Of a stretch of DNA of 64,000 nt, positions 46,373 through 55,811 are shown in pieces. This DNA is from Solen grandis (lineage: Eukaryota > Mollusca > Bivalvia > Adapedonta > Solenidae). The stretch lies in NCBI GenBank assembly GCA_021229015.1, contig CM037777.1, positions 65,813,946 through 65,877,945 of the forward strand, given 5' to 3'. The notes beneath the pieces are model-generated. The model was not told the origin of the DNA and searched no databases. It worked only from the letters and a program-made list of their open reading frames with translations. Both the position numbers and the translations under genes were made by a program. Each line of letters opens with the position of its first letter. Within the stretch, counting starts at the first letter, position 1.

Positions 46373-47737
46373 AATAAACCCGTCCATAATACCATAAGGT
46401 TTGCAATTGCTCATTATATATATATATATATATATATATTATTATTAATATCATGATTATTTCATATGAAATTATACCACCAAAGGTCGCATATAAAATT
46501 TATTTTATTTGAGAGCCCATGATGAGTTATCAGAGCTTTTCCGTTGGTCAATAAGTTTGGAAAATTTAAGATTTTAAAACAATACTATATTTTCTCTTTT
46601 CTCAAAATTTCTCCAACTTCGCCACATACAGCACAATCTAGGGTTTGACCTTTTACGCTAAGTAATTGTGATATACGCGTTCAATAACGGGTGCTGTATG
46701 AAAACACCACAAGCCTCAGTGCCATAATTATAAAAATAAGCAATATAATGCTATCATATTTTTCAACAGAATGATGCATTTTATTTCGGTGTTAGAGGTC
46801 CAGTTGGAAAATTAAGATATTATGTGCCGATATGAAAAATCATATATGCATTTTATAATATTATTCAAAACATTGCAAGAACAATTTGGAAGCAAAGAAA
46901 TACCCATTGTCAGAAACTTGCGGCCAATGCTTTCCGTTACTCTCTCCCGTTAATCTATCAACTGTGTAGCAAGTCAACGTTGCGACGCGTTAGGCACGAA
47001 AATGTTTCAAAATGTTGTTTTCATTCTTGATACTATCCATGCGGAGGTATCAGTGCTGTGTGTGTGGAGATGGGGTAGGGGTGATATATTACATAGCATA
47101 ATAGAAATTACGATATAAGAATTCAGATTGATTAACGCCCAGGCAGGACAAGGTTATCCTGCATCAATCGAATTCCTGTATGGGCTATCGACCTAAAAAA
47201 ATAAAACAGAAGTGAAAAATAACACAGGTGATGTACATGTATGGAGATAGAGGATAATAGTTGGTTTCAATGGAATATCATTTTTTAACTCATCGAGAGA
47301 GGAGGAAAATCAGTATTTTCACGGGTGGCGAACGAATCGTATTCAGCCTAAGAAATAATCCAATAAATAAACACAAAGAAAGCGTGTAATCAACATTTCT
47401 TTCAAGTAGTTCTTGAAAAAGCTTCATTTCAATGTAGAAGTCATTTTTGAAAATTATTGAAACGACTTGAAATAATAGCACAGTACTTTTAAGTAATCCC
47501 ATTACAAAGCAGTGAAACATAAAAATGGTAATATTTACTATTTGAAACAGCGAAATTAACATTTTAATTCACTGATATTTCCCTAATTTCCACCGACAAG
47601 CATTTAATTAAATCCCATATTATAATTCTCGATGAGATATATTTCATATCGACTCAAAGCTAATTTTCTTTTTATTTTTTGCTAACTGCTGATTTTTACC
47701 CTTTAAAAAAACAACAAAAAAACCAAGAAATATTTTT
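46373..47737. other. Intronic non-coding sequence with (TA)n
   Basis: A TA microsatellite at 46,416-46,439. No gene supported; the 90-codon minus-strand frame at 47,290-47,562 is hydrophobic by AT-richness only. Confidence 0.4.
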
Positions 47738-47992
47738 GGGGCCTCCGTGGCCGAAAGGGTAAAGTCTCTGAATTTAACACTCACTCAGCCACTCACCGCG
47801 TGGGTTTGAATCTCGGCAGGGTCATTCGGATCTTCATGTGAGGAAGCCTTCCAGCTGGCTTGCGGTAGGTCGGTGGTTCTACCCGGATGCCTTCGTGCAT
47901 TCGGGGTCTTCCTCCACCTGTAATTAGCTGGACGTCGCTATATGACTGAAATACTGTCGAAGCGACGGTAAACCCAAATAGTCAAGTCACGT
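47738..47992 (+). repeat. tRNA-derived SINE with perfect 14-bp target duplication
   Basis: Main-family SINE with A-box 'tggccgaaagggt' and B-box 'gggtttgaatctc'. It is flanked by direct repeats CAAGAAATATTTTT at 47,724-47,737 and 47,993-48,006. The T-rich target and the exact duplication fit LINE-assisted retroposition, and the insertion is probably recent. Confidence 0.95.
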
Positions 47993-48259
47993 CAAGAAAT
48001 ATTTTTAAACAAGATGTGCACGGCGTGATGGGGATTAGAGTAATATAGATTATAGAAAGGTTATATGAACAAGCATTCTGAAAGTATTGCTTAGGCAATA
48101 TAAATTCCCCTAGCTGCAAATAGAAAACTAAGAACCCCTGCCCCTCTTCATGCTGCATGCAAGTCAATTATTAGTAAAGTATATATAAATTATATTTCAC
48201 ATGGAAGTAAGAACTATTTGGCTTTGCTTCTCTGTCATTGCTTCAATCATCCCCATCTC

Positions 48260-48290
48260 ATCTTTTTTTTTTTTTTTTTTTTTTTTTTTT
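48260..48290. repeat. Poly-T run
   Basis: About 27 T residues directly before the next element. Confidence 0.9.
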
Positions 48291-48922
48291 AGCTTTAGTG
48301 ACCGCCTTTTGTCCGTCGTCAACAGTTGCTTGTGATCACTCTAGAGACCACAGTTTTGACCCAATCTTCATGAAAATTGGTCAGGATGTTTGTCCACATG
48401 ATATCTTGAATGAGCCCGATATTGGGTCACGTGGGATCAAAAACTAGGTCAACAGGTAAAATCTAAAAAAAAACAAAAAACAACCTTGTGAACATTCTAG
48501 AGGCCACAGATTTAGCCAAATCAACTAGGTCATTAGGTCAAATCTTAGGAAAACCTTGTGAAGACACTAGAGGCCGCAGTTTTGGCCCAAGCATGTCAGG
48601 GTGTTTGTCTACCTGAAATCTCGGATGAGTTCGAAAATGGGTCACATGGGGTCAAAAAGTAGGTCACCAGCGCAATTTTTAGAAAAACCTTGTTACACTC
48701 AAGAGGTTATATTTTTGTCCCAGTCTTCATTAAACTTGAAAAGAATGATGACTGCATGAAATCCCAGATGAGTGCAAATTTAGGTAGGATCAAAATCTAG
48801 GTCACTTAGTCAAATGTTAGAAAAAACATTGTAAACACTTTAGATGTCACATTTTTTATAATCATGCCTAGGACAGCAATCTTACTCAGGTGATCGACAT
48901 AGGGCCATTTTGGCCCTCTTGT
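48291..48922 (+). mobile_element. Tandem-core element, 'agctcacctgagcac' family (copy 3, diverged)
   Basis: Core units ('ctctagagaccacagttttg', 'caatcttcatgaaaattggtc', 'gagcccgatattgggtc', 'gtgggatcaaaaactaggtc') are the same as at 15,435 and 33,094 but more diverged. The right end 'gatcgacatagggccattttggccctcttgtt' is well preserved. The left hairpin is replaced by the poly-T run. Confidence 0.85.
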
Positions 48923-49284
48923 TTTCTTTTTTCTTTTCTTTTTGGATTCTGATTATTGTGAGTTCTACTGTTTTATTTTTTATTTTATTTTCTCTCATTC
49001 AACTTATTATATATTCTACCCTAAAATATATTTGGTTTACAAAATGTTCAACGTTTTCAATTACATAGAAAATATGTATAAAATTCGCCATATCTTCAAC
49101 ATTTTTTACGATAAGGAGAACATCTCAATAAGCTTTTAGCTTTCGATTTAATTCTATTCTGTATTTGTTTGTGAATTGTTCTGCTATGGTATTTGAATAT
49201 AAATATGTTTAAACTAATTATTTGATCAATACTTTTGATGAAGTCAAAATGACAATAAATATTTAACTCCTAAGACTTCTAAGA
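48923..49284. other. AT-rich intronic sequence
   Basis: No feature supported. Confidence 0.4.
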
Positions 49285-49961
49285 GCCTGAATAGCTAATC
49301 TGGTGCATTTTGTAACTCATGGTAGTAGACTGGCATACCAAATATTAGATCAATATCTGAAAGCGTTTAGAAAAAAAGTGTCCGGAAAACTGCTGTTTTA
49401 AAGAAATTCCAAAGCCTGAATTTTGGCAAAAATCAGTGGACCGGAACGAAACTCAAACTTGATCTGTAACTCATGATAGTAGACTCACATACCAAAACAT
49501 CATAATATCAATATCTTCAAGCGTTTAAAAATATTGTCCGGAAAACTGCTATTTTTAAGAATTTTTCTATGTCCAAGGCCCGTGATGTCGTCAAAAATAA
49601 CTTGACCGGAACGAAACTCGAACTCGATCTGTAACTCATGGTGGTAGACTAGACTGACATACCAATTATTAGATCAATATCTGCGTGCGTTTAGAAAAAA
49701 AATGTCCGGAAAACTTCTATTTTTAAGAAAATTCCAAAGTTTAAGGCCCATAATTTCGTCAAAGATCAGTGGACCGGAAGGAAACTCGGAATTGATCTGT
49801 AACATATGGTGATAAACTCACATACATTTGTACATTTGTACCAAATATCTGCAAGCGTTTAGAAAAAAAGGCCCGGAAAACATGTATGTGACAGACGGAC
49901 TGACTGACTGGGAACGGATTGCAAACTTATAGTCCCCTTCGGCGATGCCGGTAGGGGACTA
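49285..49961 (-). mobile_element. Element of the 'tagtcccctaccgg' family, several core units
   Basis: The right end reads 'tagtccccttcggcgatgccggtaggggacta', a hairpin with the family's terminal sequence. Left of it are about four units of 130-175 bases with 'ctgtaactcatggtagtagact', 'agatcaatatctg', 'gcgtttagaaaaaaa', 'tgtccggaaaactgct' and 'ggaccggaa.gaaactcg'. The far (left) terminus is not seen, so this copy is truncated there. Confidence 0.8.
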
Positions 49962-50313
49962 ATAAGCATAGTTAAGTGATAGGAAATGTTTTTGCCTAAT
50001 CTTTATGAATAATTAGAATACAGATGCTCCTAATCATTATTTACATTGCTCCCACCTTATCAGATGGGTTAAACATTACAAAAGTATGGGCGATAAGGAC
50101 CACCTTGAATCCGATGTTTGCCTATGGTTCCGAAGACTCAGATGAAAAGGATTCACTCCCCGCACGAGCCAAATATGTATATGACTTCTTTTGCACAAAG
50201 TACTAGTGAAAAACAGGAACTGTCGAGAGGGATTATAGTTTCAAATTCCCTGTCGAAAGGAAAAAAAAACAACAACACAAAAACAAATTATTTTTTATTT
50301 CTCGTGTGAACAG

Positions 50314-50413
50314 AAGAGTTCCAAGGGGGACCACCAACACTTGCCCAGATTTTTGAGATCGGAAAGAAGATCGGAGAGGGAAACTTCGCCATCGTCAAGG
50401 AATGCATAGACAA
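50314..50413 (+). CDS. DCLK: Doublecortin-like kinase, exon E (kinase glycine-rich loop)
   Basis: A 100-base exon between 'gtgtgaacag' and 'gtacgg'. Phase 1 in, phase 2 out. It encodes about 34 residues, including FEIGKKIGEGNFAIVKEC, the ATP-binding glycine-rich loop (GxGxFxxV) at the start of a Ser/Thr kinase domain. The match to the vertebrate DCLK pattern YKVGRTIGDGNFAVVKEC is close, closer than to general CaMK kinases. The frame contains no stop, and the next exon restores Lys across the junction. Confidence 0.92.
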
Positions 50414-51025
50414 GTACGGTTTTACTAGTTCGGGTTTTTATGATGCATGTTTTTACTTTAAAGCCTCTGTTACTATTAAATGATCTGCTTTTCAGAAGAA
50501 ATAAAACGGCCCTTGATGATATGTAAATGTTTTTGGGGAAATGCATTCAATTTATTCATTTGTACTGGAAAGTTCATTAAAGCAGCTCGTACACAAATGA
50601 GCAGTAGAAATAAAAAGGAAGTTACTTCGACTTTCCTTCGCAAATATGGCAAGGTATTTGTTTCCCGCCAAATAAATTTCGCAGTTTAGGTCAATGCTAT
50701 TTTTCGTTAACGTACCCCTTGGAATTCCTGTTAAATATAGAGTTACAGTATCCCCAAAGCAGATGCTTGCTGTACCTCCCGACGAACGAGCTGCTTTGAA
50801 TCCTCACTGATAGTGTATATTGATATTAATATACTAGTTTTAAGACATCGCTTTGCTATAAATGTAATTCGTGGTATGTAATAACTTGTAAGATTTCTTT
50901 TCGTGTTATTAATTTAAAGGTATTTATGTTCCAAAACCATTTTTAAATGATATTTTATGTATAAAACAATAAACAAAACTAACATTTATGAATCTAAGAT
51001 CTAATCTAAACTTTTTATCATGCAG

Positions 51026-51083
51026 GAGAACCAACAAACGTTACGCTTTAAAGATAATAGAAAAAGAAAAATGCCGAGGAAAG
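51026..51083 (+). CDS. DCLK: Doublecortin-like kinase, exon F (catalytic lysine)
   Basis: A 58-base exon between 'tatcatgcag' and 'gtaatt'. Phase 2 in (AA + G = Lys), phase 0 out. It encodes RTNKRYALKIIEKEKCRGK, in which the Lys of 'YALKII' is the ATP-anchoring lysine. The vertebrate DCLK counterpart has 'REYALKIIKKSKCRGK', with 'KCRGK' being distinctive. The following kinase exons are not found in the remaining 12.9 kb, so the gene continues beyond the window or behind the gap. Confidence 0.93.
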
Positions 51084-51249
51084 GTAATTGTCGTTGTTTT
51101 GAAGATCTATATATTGTTTGGCAATAATAACCTGAGACATCTAAATATTCAGTGACCTTTTTTCGGCAATTGTCGGTTTCCAAGGTCAACCATGTGGACT
51201 TTGAAGTATGGTTAACACGTATAGAAGTATTAGAAGTATTTGTGTATCA

Positions 51250-51325
51250 CACGCCCTGCTAGCCTCAATGGTAATGTGCTAGTTTTTGATGCTGAAATTT
51301 GTGGGTTCAAATCTAGCTCAGACCA
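51250..51325 (+). repeat. tRNA-like sequence, probably a SINE head or tRNA pseudogene
   Basis: 'gctagcctcaatggtaatg' resembles an A-box and 'gtgggttcaaatctagc' a B-box, about 35 bases apart. The end of the sequence does not close a full acceptor stem. Low-confidence call. Confidence 0.4.
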
Positions 51326-51786
51326 TACATGTTCTTCATACTTTTCATTTATTTTGACAATTATGTTTAATACATGTAATACATGTACATGTAAATCACA
51401 CATACATAGCACAATTTTATCGAAATAACTGTTAAATAGAACATATAGGATTAAAAGAACATAGATAAAAAGACACCAGAAATATCCATCCAAGCACTCA
51501 AACTGCATTTAATTAAAAGATAAACTTGATAAATGAAAAAAGAAATGTGGATCAAAACATATCTATGTGCATCCAGCATTCGAATCTGCCACTTCGTGTT
51601 TACAAAGCCAATGAACTTAGTACAACTTACCACAAAGCCGTTCGACTTATGTAAAAGTAAGAAGCATAGCAAACCATACGAGCATTGAAAACAAATGTTT
51701 GGATCGTAATATTTCATGGAAACTAACGAAGAATAAACCGGAGATTAATCAGTCTCAAGTCAATATTGCCAGACAATACCAAACAG

Positions 51787-51842
51787 CCAGACAATAACAA
51801 ACGTTATGCTTTGAAGCTAATAGAAAAAGAAGAATTGAACGG
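51787..51842 (+). pseudogene. Ghost copy of DCLK kinase exon F
   Basis: About 50 bases encode 'NKRYALKLIEKEELN', nearly the same as the middle of exon F ('NKRYALKIIEKEKCR'), 760 bases downstream in the same orientation. Nucleotide identity over 'aacaaacgtta(c/t)gctttgaag' is high. No donor follows and the available AG sites (after 'aaacag' or 'gccag') give the wrong phase, so it should not be spliced as an alternative exon. It looks like a decayed tandem exon duplication. Confidence 0.75.
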
Positions 51843-53730
51843 ATTTTTTGCACATTATTTTGGGCAAAACTAACATATATTTTAGAAAGGCAAACGTGAT
51901 ATATAATGTTTATCAGGAAACCGTTTCTCATATACCCCTAATCCTAAGTAAATTTGGGCCCCCAGCGTAAAGTTTAATTTCCTGTTCAAACTTCCAGCTA
52001 AAACCTTTTATCCGACGGAACCTGTTCGCGTATTGTGTTTTCAAACTGTGAAAGGGAGATAACTGTAATGTCTTCATTACAGCGCACATTAGTTGGAATA
52101 TGATTTTGATTGCTAATCAATTTAAAGGGCCCCATAATTTGATTACGACTGTTTAGCAGTCTAATCAGTGAAAGAACCCGATGATTAAAGAAATTAAAGA
52201 TGAGTTTGTAGTCATCCTAAGTTTTACCGATTAAGCAAACTTGCAGGAGGATGGGTAATAAGTATGTCCTGATTTTATCGCAGTCATCTCACTTCGACGA
52301 GAATGACTTTAACGACTGTAAAGTTTTGCTTCTTCTACATGTGTTAATAAATGTAAATGAAGAATAACAACGGCAATGTCATCGAAATCAAGGACGATGA
52401 ACACGATGCCATCCAAATCAAAGACGATGAGGACAATCCCAACTAAAAGACACAAACAAAACGGCCCTTTTCAGGGTCAACCCAAATGTCTCAAAACGAC
52501 ATGTTTACAATTGCAAAACCAAATATATTTCGCCATAAGAGAATCCTAAAAAGTATAAAAAATCTCTTCTTACCGACAGACTATACTAGTATTATTTAAG
52601 ATCTGACGGGATAGGAAGTACGAACGGTTTAGGATGGAATTTTTCCATCTATATGCAACATAAGGTGCCATACATTTTCATTCCAGGTGCCTTCTAGGTG
52701 CCATATATCTTCTTCCGTGACCACCATTTTCCGCCAGGGTGCCATATTTTTTTACCCTAAAAAGCCAGGGTACCACACTGCCACCCTTCACTACTCATGT
52801 CTTAAAGGTCATCCACAAAGATTGCATTTTCATTGTTTTCTGTTAGAATTTATTAGTATAAGACATTCTGTACAAAAATGTTAAAATTATTTGTAGTTTG
52901 TATGAAATCGGCTACTTAAAGTTGCAAAAATGGCCCAGGTAAGAAAAGATTGATTAATTTCTCTCCCTTTGCTATGACGTCATCAGTAGACTAAACTCTG
53001 CCAACAAGATATATCGTATTGAACAATTCACAATTACTGTAACTAATTTCAAGCTAAATTCCAAGTTGACAATGAAATATTTAGGGTGTTAATGTGTAGA
53101 TCAAATTAATCGATTAACATTCGTTTCAAAAATATTTAAGATACATTCTTTAGATTTAATAAAACTGGTCGCTAAACATACTGAACACTGATATGAGAGG
53201 GGACCATAATGAAAAGAATGTGAAGTCAGGATGTATTCTAAAAATAATATTTGATAATATTGACATAAAGGTCCTGGTCATATCAAAAATATGAGTAACG
53301 TTAATAAACCTTTTATTCTTTCATATCAAAATCTCTCTATTTTCAGTTAAAATCCTCCACGGAGACCATGTTTCTAAATGAGTAAATTTCCTAACATATG
53401 TACTGATAAAATATTTTTTTTGTTTGGTATGATTATGAAATTTCTTGTTTGAGGTCAATCAGGGGGTAATAAAAGGTTAATTGATCCGGGTGTATGTGTG
53501 TCGGAGGTGTGCCTAATTTGAGGTACCTAATTGATGGGCATGATTTATGGCCCTGGGTGTGACAATTTGTCAGCTCTCAAGACAAAGGTAATCAGCTCAA
53601 GATGTGAACTGGCCCTTGCAGACGATCGGGTTCTTATCCGGGATTTAATTACAGCGCAGCTTAAATGATGAAACATTGTCAATTAGTTAATAGACACAGA
53701 TTAAGTCATAATTAAGGCTTTTAAACAGAA
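51843..53730. other. Intronic non-coding sequence
   Basis: No exon or element recognised. The repeated phrase 'ggtgccata' near 52,665-52,745 may be a short decayed repeat. Confidence 0.4.
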
Positions 53731-54006
53731 TAGAAACTTTATTTACATCGGTTTGAGCATACATAGCTCATCACTGCATCGCGTACAATTTACAAACATG
53801 TACGCATACATGTGCATATACATAAATATATACAACATATGTGAGAATGTCCATACATATATGTATGTGCAACAACAATAACAGAAAAAAACACGGAAAA
53901 TTATGTTGTAAAACATGCTAATTTTGTCAAAATTTAATCTCTCTCAGAATATCTATTACGGAATGTTCAGGGTAAGATGCCTTAATATATCAAAATATTT
54001 TAACGC

Positions 54007-54797
54007 TTAAACTATGCTATCTCTAAGTTTGAATGCTTTAATACAATATATTGCGAATTTAACCATGATAGATTTATGATTTATTATTGTTTTTAATAGC
54101 GATATAAACTTAGTCATACTAGGGTTTCTCGTATAATATCTTAGTATATAATTTCTACGAATATCGTCGTATATGGGACAGTCGTATGTGGGACAGATAA
54201 TAATAAAATGGTATTCATCCTCTAAATCATTTAAATTACATAAAAGACACTTTATTTCATTCCTAGGTATATAATTATGTCTCCCCTATTTCTATATTAA
54301 GTTAATGGGAAGAAAGACGAAATTTAGCTAGAACCTGTCTATAAATATAACTTGAAATTTCATATATCGGTTTAAATTGTTTATAGACATACAGTGAGCT
54401 ACATTTATCCATACCAGTTCTCCAGTCGTTTATGTATAAATCACGTAATCTATTTCGAAGTAAAGGTGTTAAGATTGTTTCTTTAACTGATTTTGGGAAC
54501 AACCATACATCCTGAAATCCAGATTGTTGTAAAATATTACGAATGCGTGAAGTCCAATTATTTGTTGTATCTTTTAAGTCAATATCTCTAACTTCATTTA
54601 ATAGAACAGTTCTAAGTATACAGTTTTTACTTTTTATTGTTAAGAGTTTAAGGAAGAAATTTATAGACCTTGTATTCCTTTCAATGAATAATCGGAATCG
54701 TCCCAGCTCACTATATAAGGATAATATATTTATTGATTTTTTTACCTTTAAAATCAATTTACAAAACTTCTTGTGTACTCATTCTAAACATTCATAA
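54007..54797 (-). pseudogene. LINE ORF2 C-terminal region
   Basis: The frame 54,757-54,302 includes 'SELGRFRLFIERNTRSINFF', 'TNNWTSRIRNILQQSGFQDVW' and 'RNRLRDLYINDWRTGMDKCS', the usual region after the thumb. After a stop it continues to TAA 54,007 with 'CLLCNLNDLEDEYHF' near 54,225, a C-x2-C...H motif, and 'HKSIMVKFAIYCIKAFKLR'. Confidence 0.85.
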
Positions 54798-54839
54798 CTG
54801 GTACCTCCCATAATTTCTGAACCATAATTAAGTATAGAT

Positions 54840-55800
54840 AAAACATACATCAAACAAATTAAACATGATATGAACCGGTACAGTTGTTTCTTTAGTTATA
54901 TACAGTAAACTATTCATCGATCTTAATGTTTTTTCCACTTAATGCTTTGTAAATACAACCCCAAGGTAATTAAACGAGTTTACTATTTCGATTTTAATAT
55001 CATTATAATGCCATTGGTCGGTTTGGGATAATCTTCCACCTTTTCTGAAAACAATGAATTTTGTTCCATCAACATTAACGGTAAGGTTCCATCTTAAACA
55101 GTAGCTATGTAAATTATCTAAAGACTCTTGGACACCTTCCTTTGTTTCTGATAGCAGTATAATATATAGATTGTTAACTGATCGATGGTCATCCCAGCAG
55201 ATATGTTCTGTTGTAAATGTTGTTCAATATCATTTAAAAATAGTGAGAAACAGATTAGTGAGGTAATATCCCTTTGGAAAAGACCAATATTACAATTGAA
55301 GAATTCAGAAACTGATCCCAAATGTTTAACACACAGTTTTACCTCCTAGTACATGGATCTCAAAACGGACAACAATTTCCTTTCTACACCCGATTTTATA
55401 TTAAGTATATACCAGAGTCTACCTCAGTCAATACTATCATAAGCTTTTATAAAATCTATGAAACAGCATTTTTTTCTTTAAGTTAAATTGTCTTTGTATT
55501 AGGGGTTGTAAAATAAAAATCGGTTCTGTCGTGCTGTAGTTAGTTTTGAAACCAAACTGGGCATCGGCCAGTACATCATTATCAACTGACCATTGCAGTA
55601 ATCTATCATTTAAAATTACCGTAAACAATTTTGCAAAGCAACTGATTAATGTGATTCCTCTATAGTTGGTCGGATTTGATTGATCCCCCTTCTTATAAAC
55701 AGGAATAATTGCCCCCGATGCCCATGATTTAGGAAACACTCCGTCAGAAAGTATTGTATTAAAGAACAAATGTAACGGTTTAATCAAAACAGGGATACCG
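54840..55800 (-). pseudogene. LINE reverse transcriptase, catalytic box lost
   Basis: Starts 'IPVLIKPLHLFFNTILSDG', then 'FPKSWASGAIIPVYKKGDQ', 'NYRGITLISCFAKLF', 'LADAQFGFKTNYSTTEPIF'. The region of the first catalytic Asp and that of YxDD are damaged: between 'GMTIDQL' and 'GVQESL' (about 55,140-55,200) the expected Tyr-x-Asp-Asp is missing. The end has 'KFIVFRKGGRLSQ' and 'FNYLGVVF'. Cannot be active. Confidence 0.85.
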
Positions 55801-55811
55801 GTGTAACAGTA

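Larger units (their letters stand above)
38883..50313 (+). other. DCLK intron of about 11.4 kb
   Basis: Donor gtaagc, acceptor 'cgtgtgaacag'; phase 1/1. It contains the 42-bp minisatellite, a fold-back element, several tandem-core elements and a SINE. Confidence 0.7.

Noticed and set aside
50026..50206. 60-codon + strand frame with 'FAYGSEDSDEKDSLPARAKY' preceded by a possible acceptor, considered as an extra DCLK exon
   Set aside because: Exon D (phase 1 out) and exon E (phase 1 in) already fit directly, and no GT in this frame gives a compatible phase with a good donor. I see no family match.
51240..51428. Short ORFs over the tRNA-like sequence
   Set aside because: No coding motif on either strand; the tRNA-like boxes explain the conserved-looking part.
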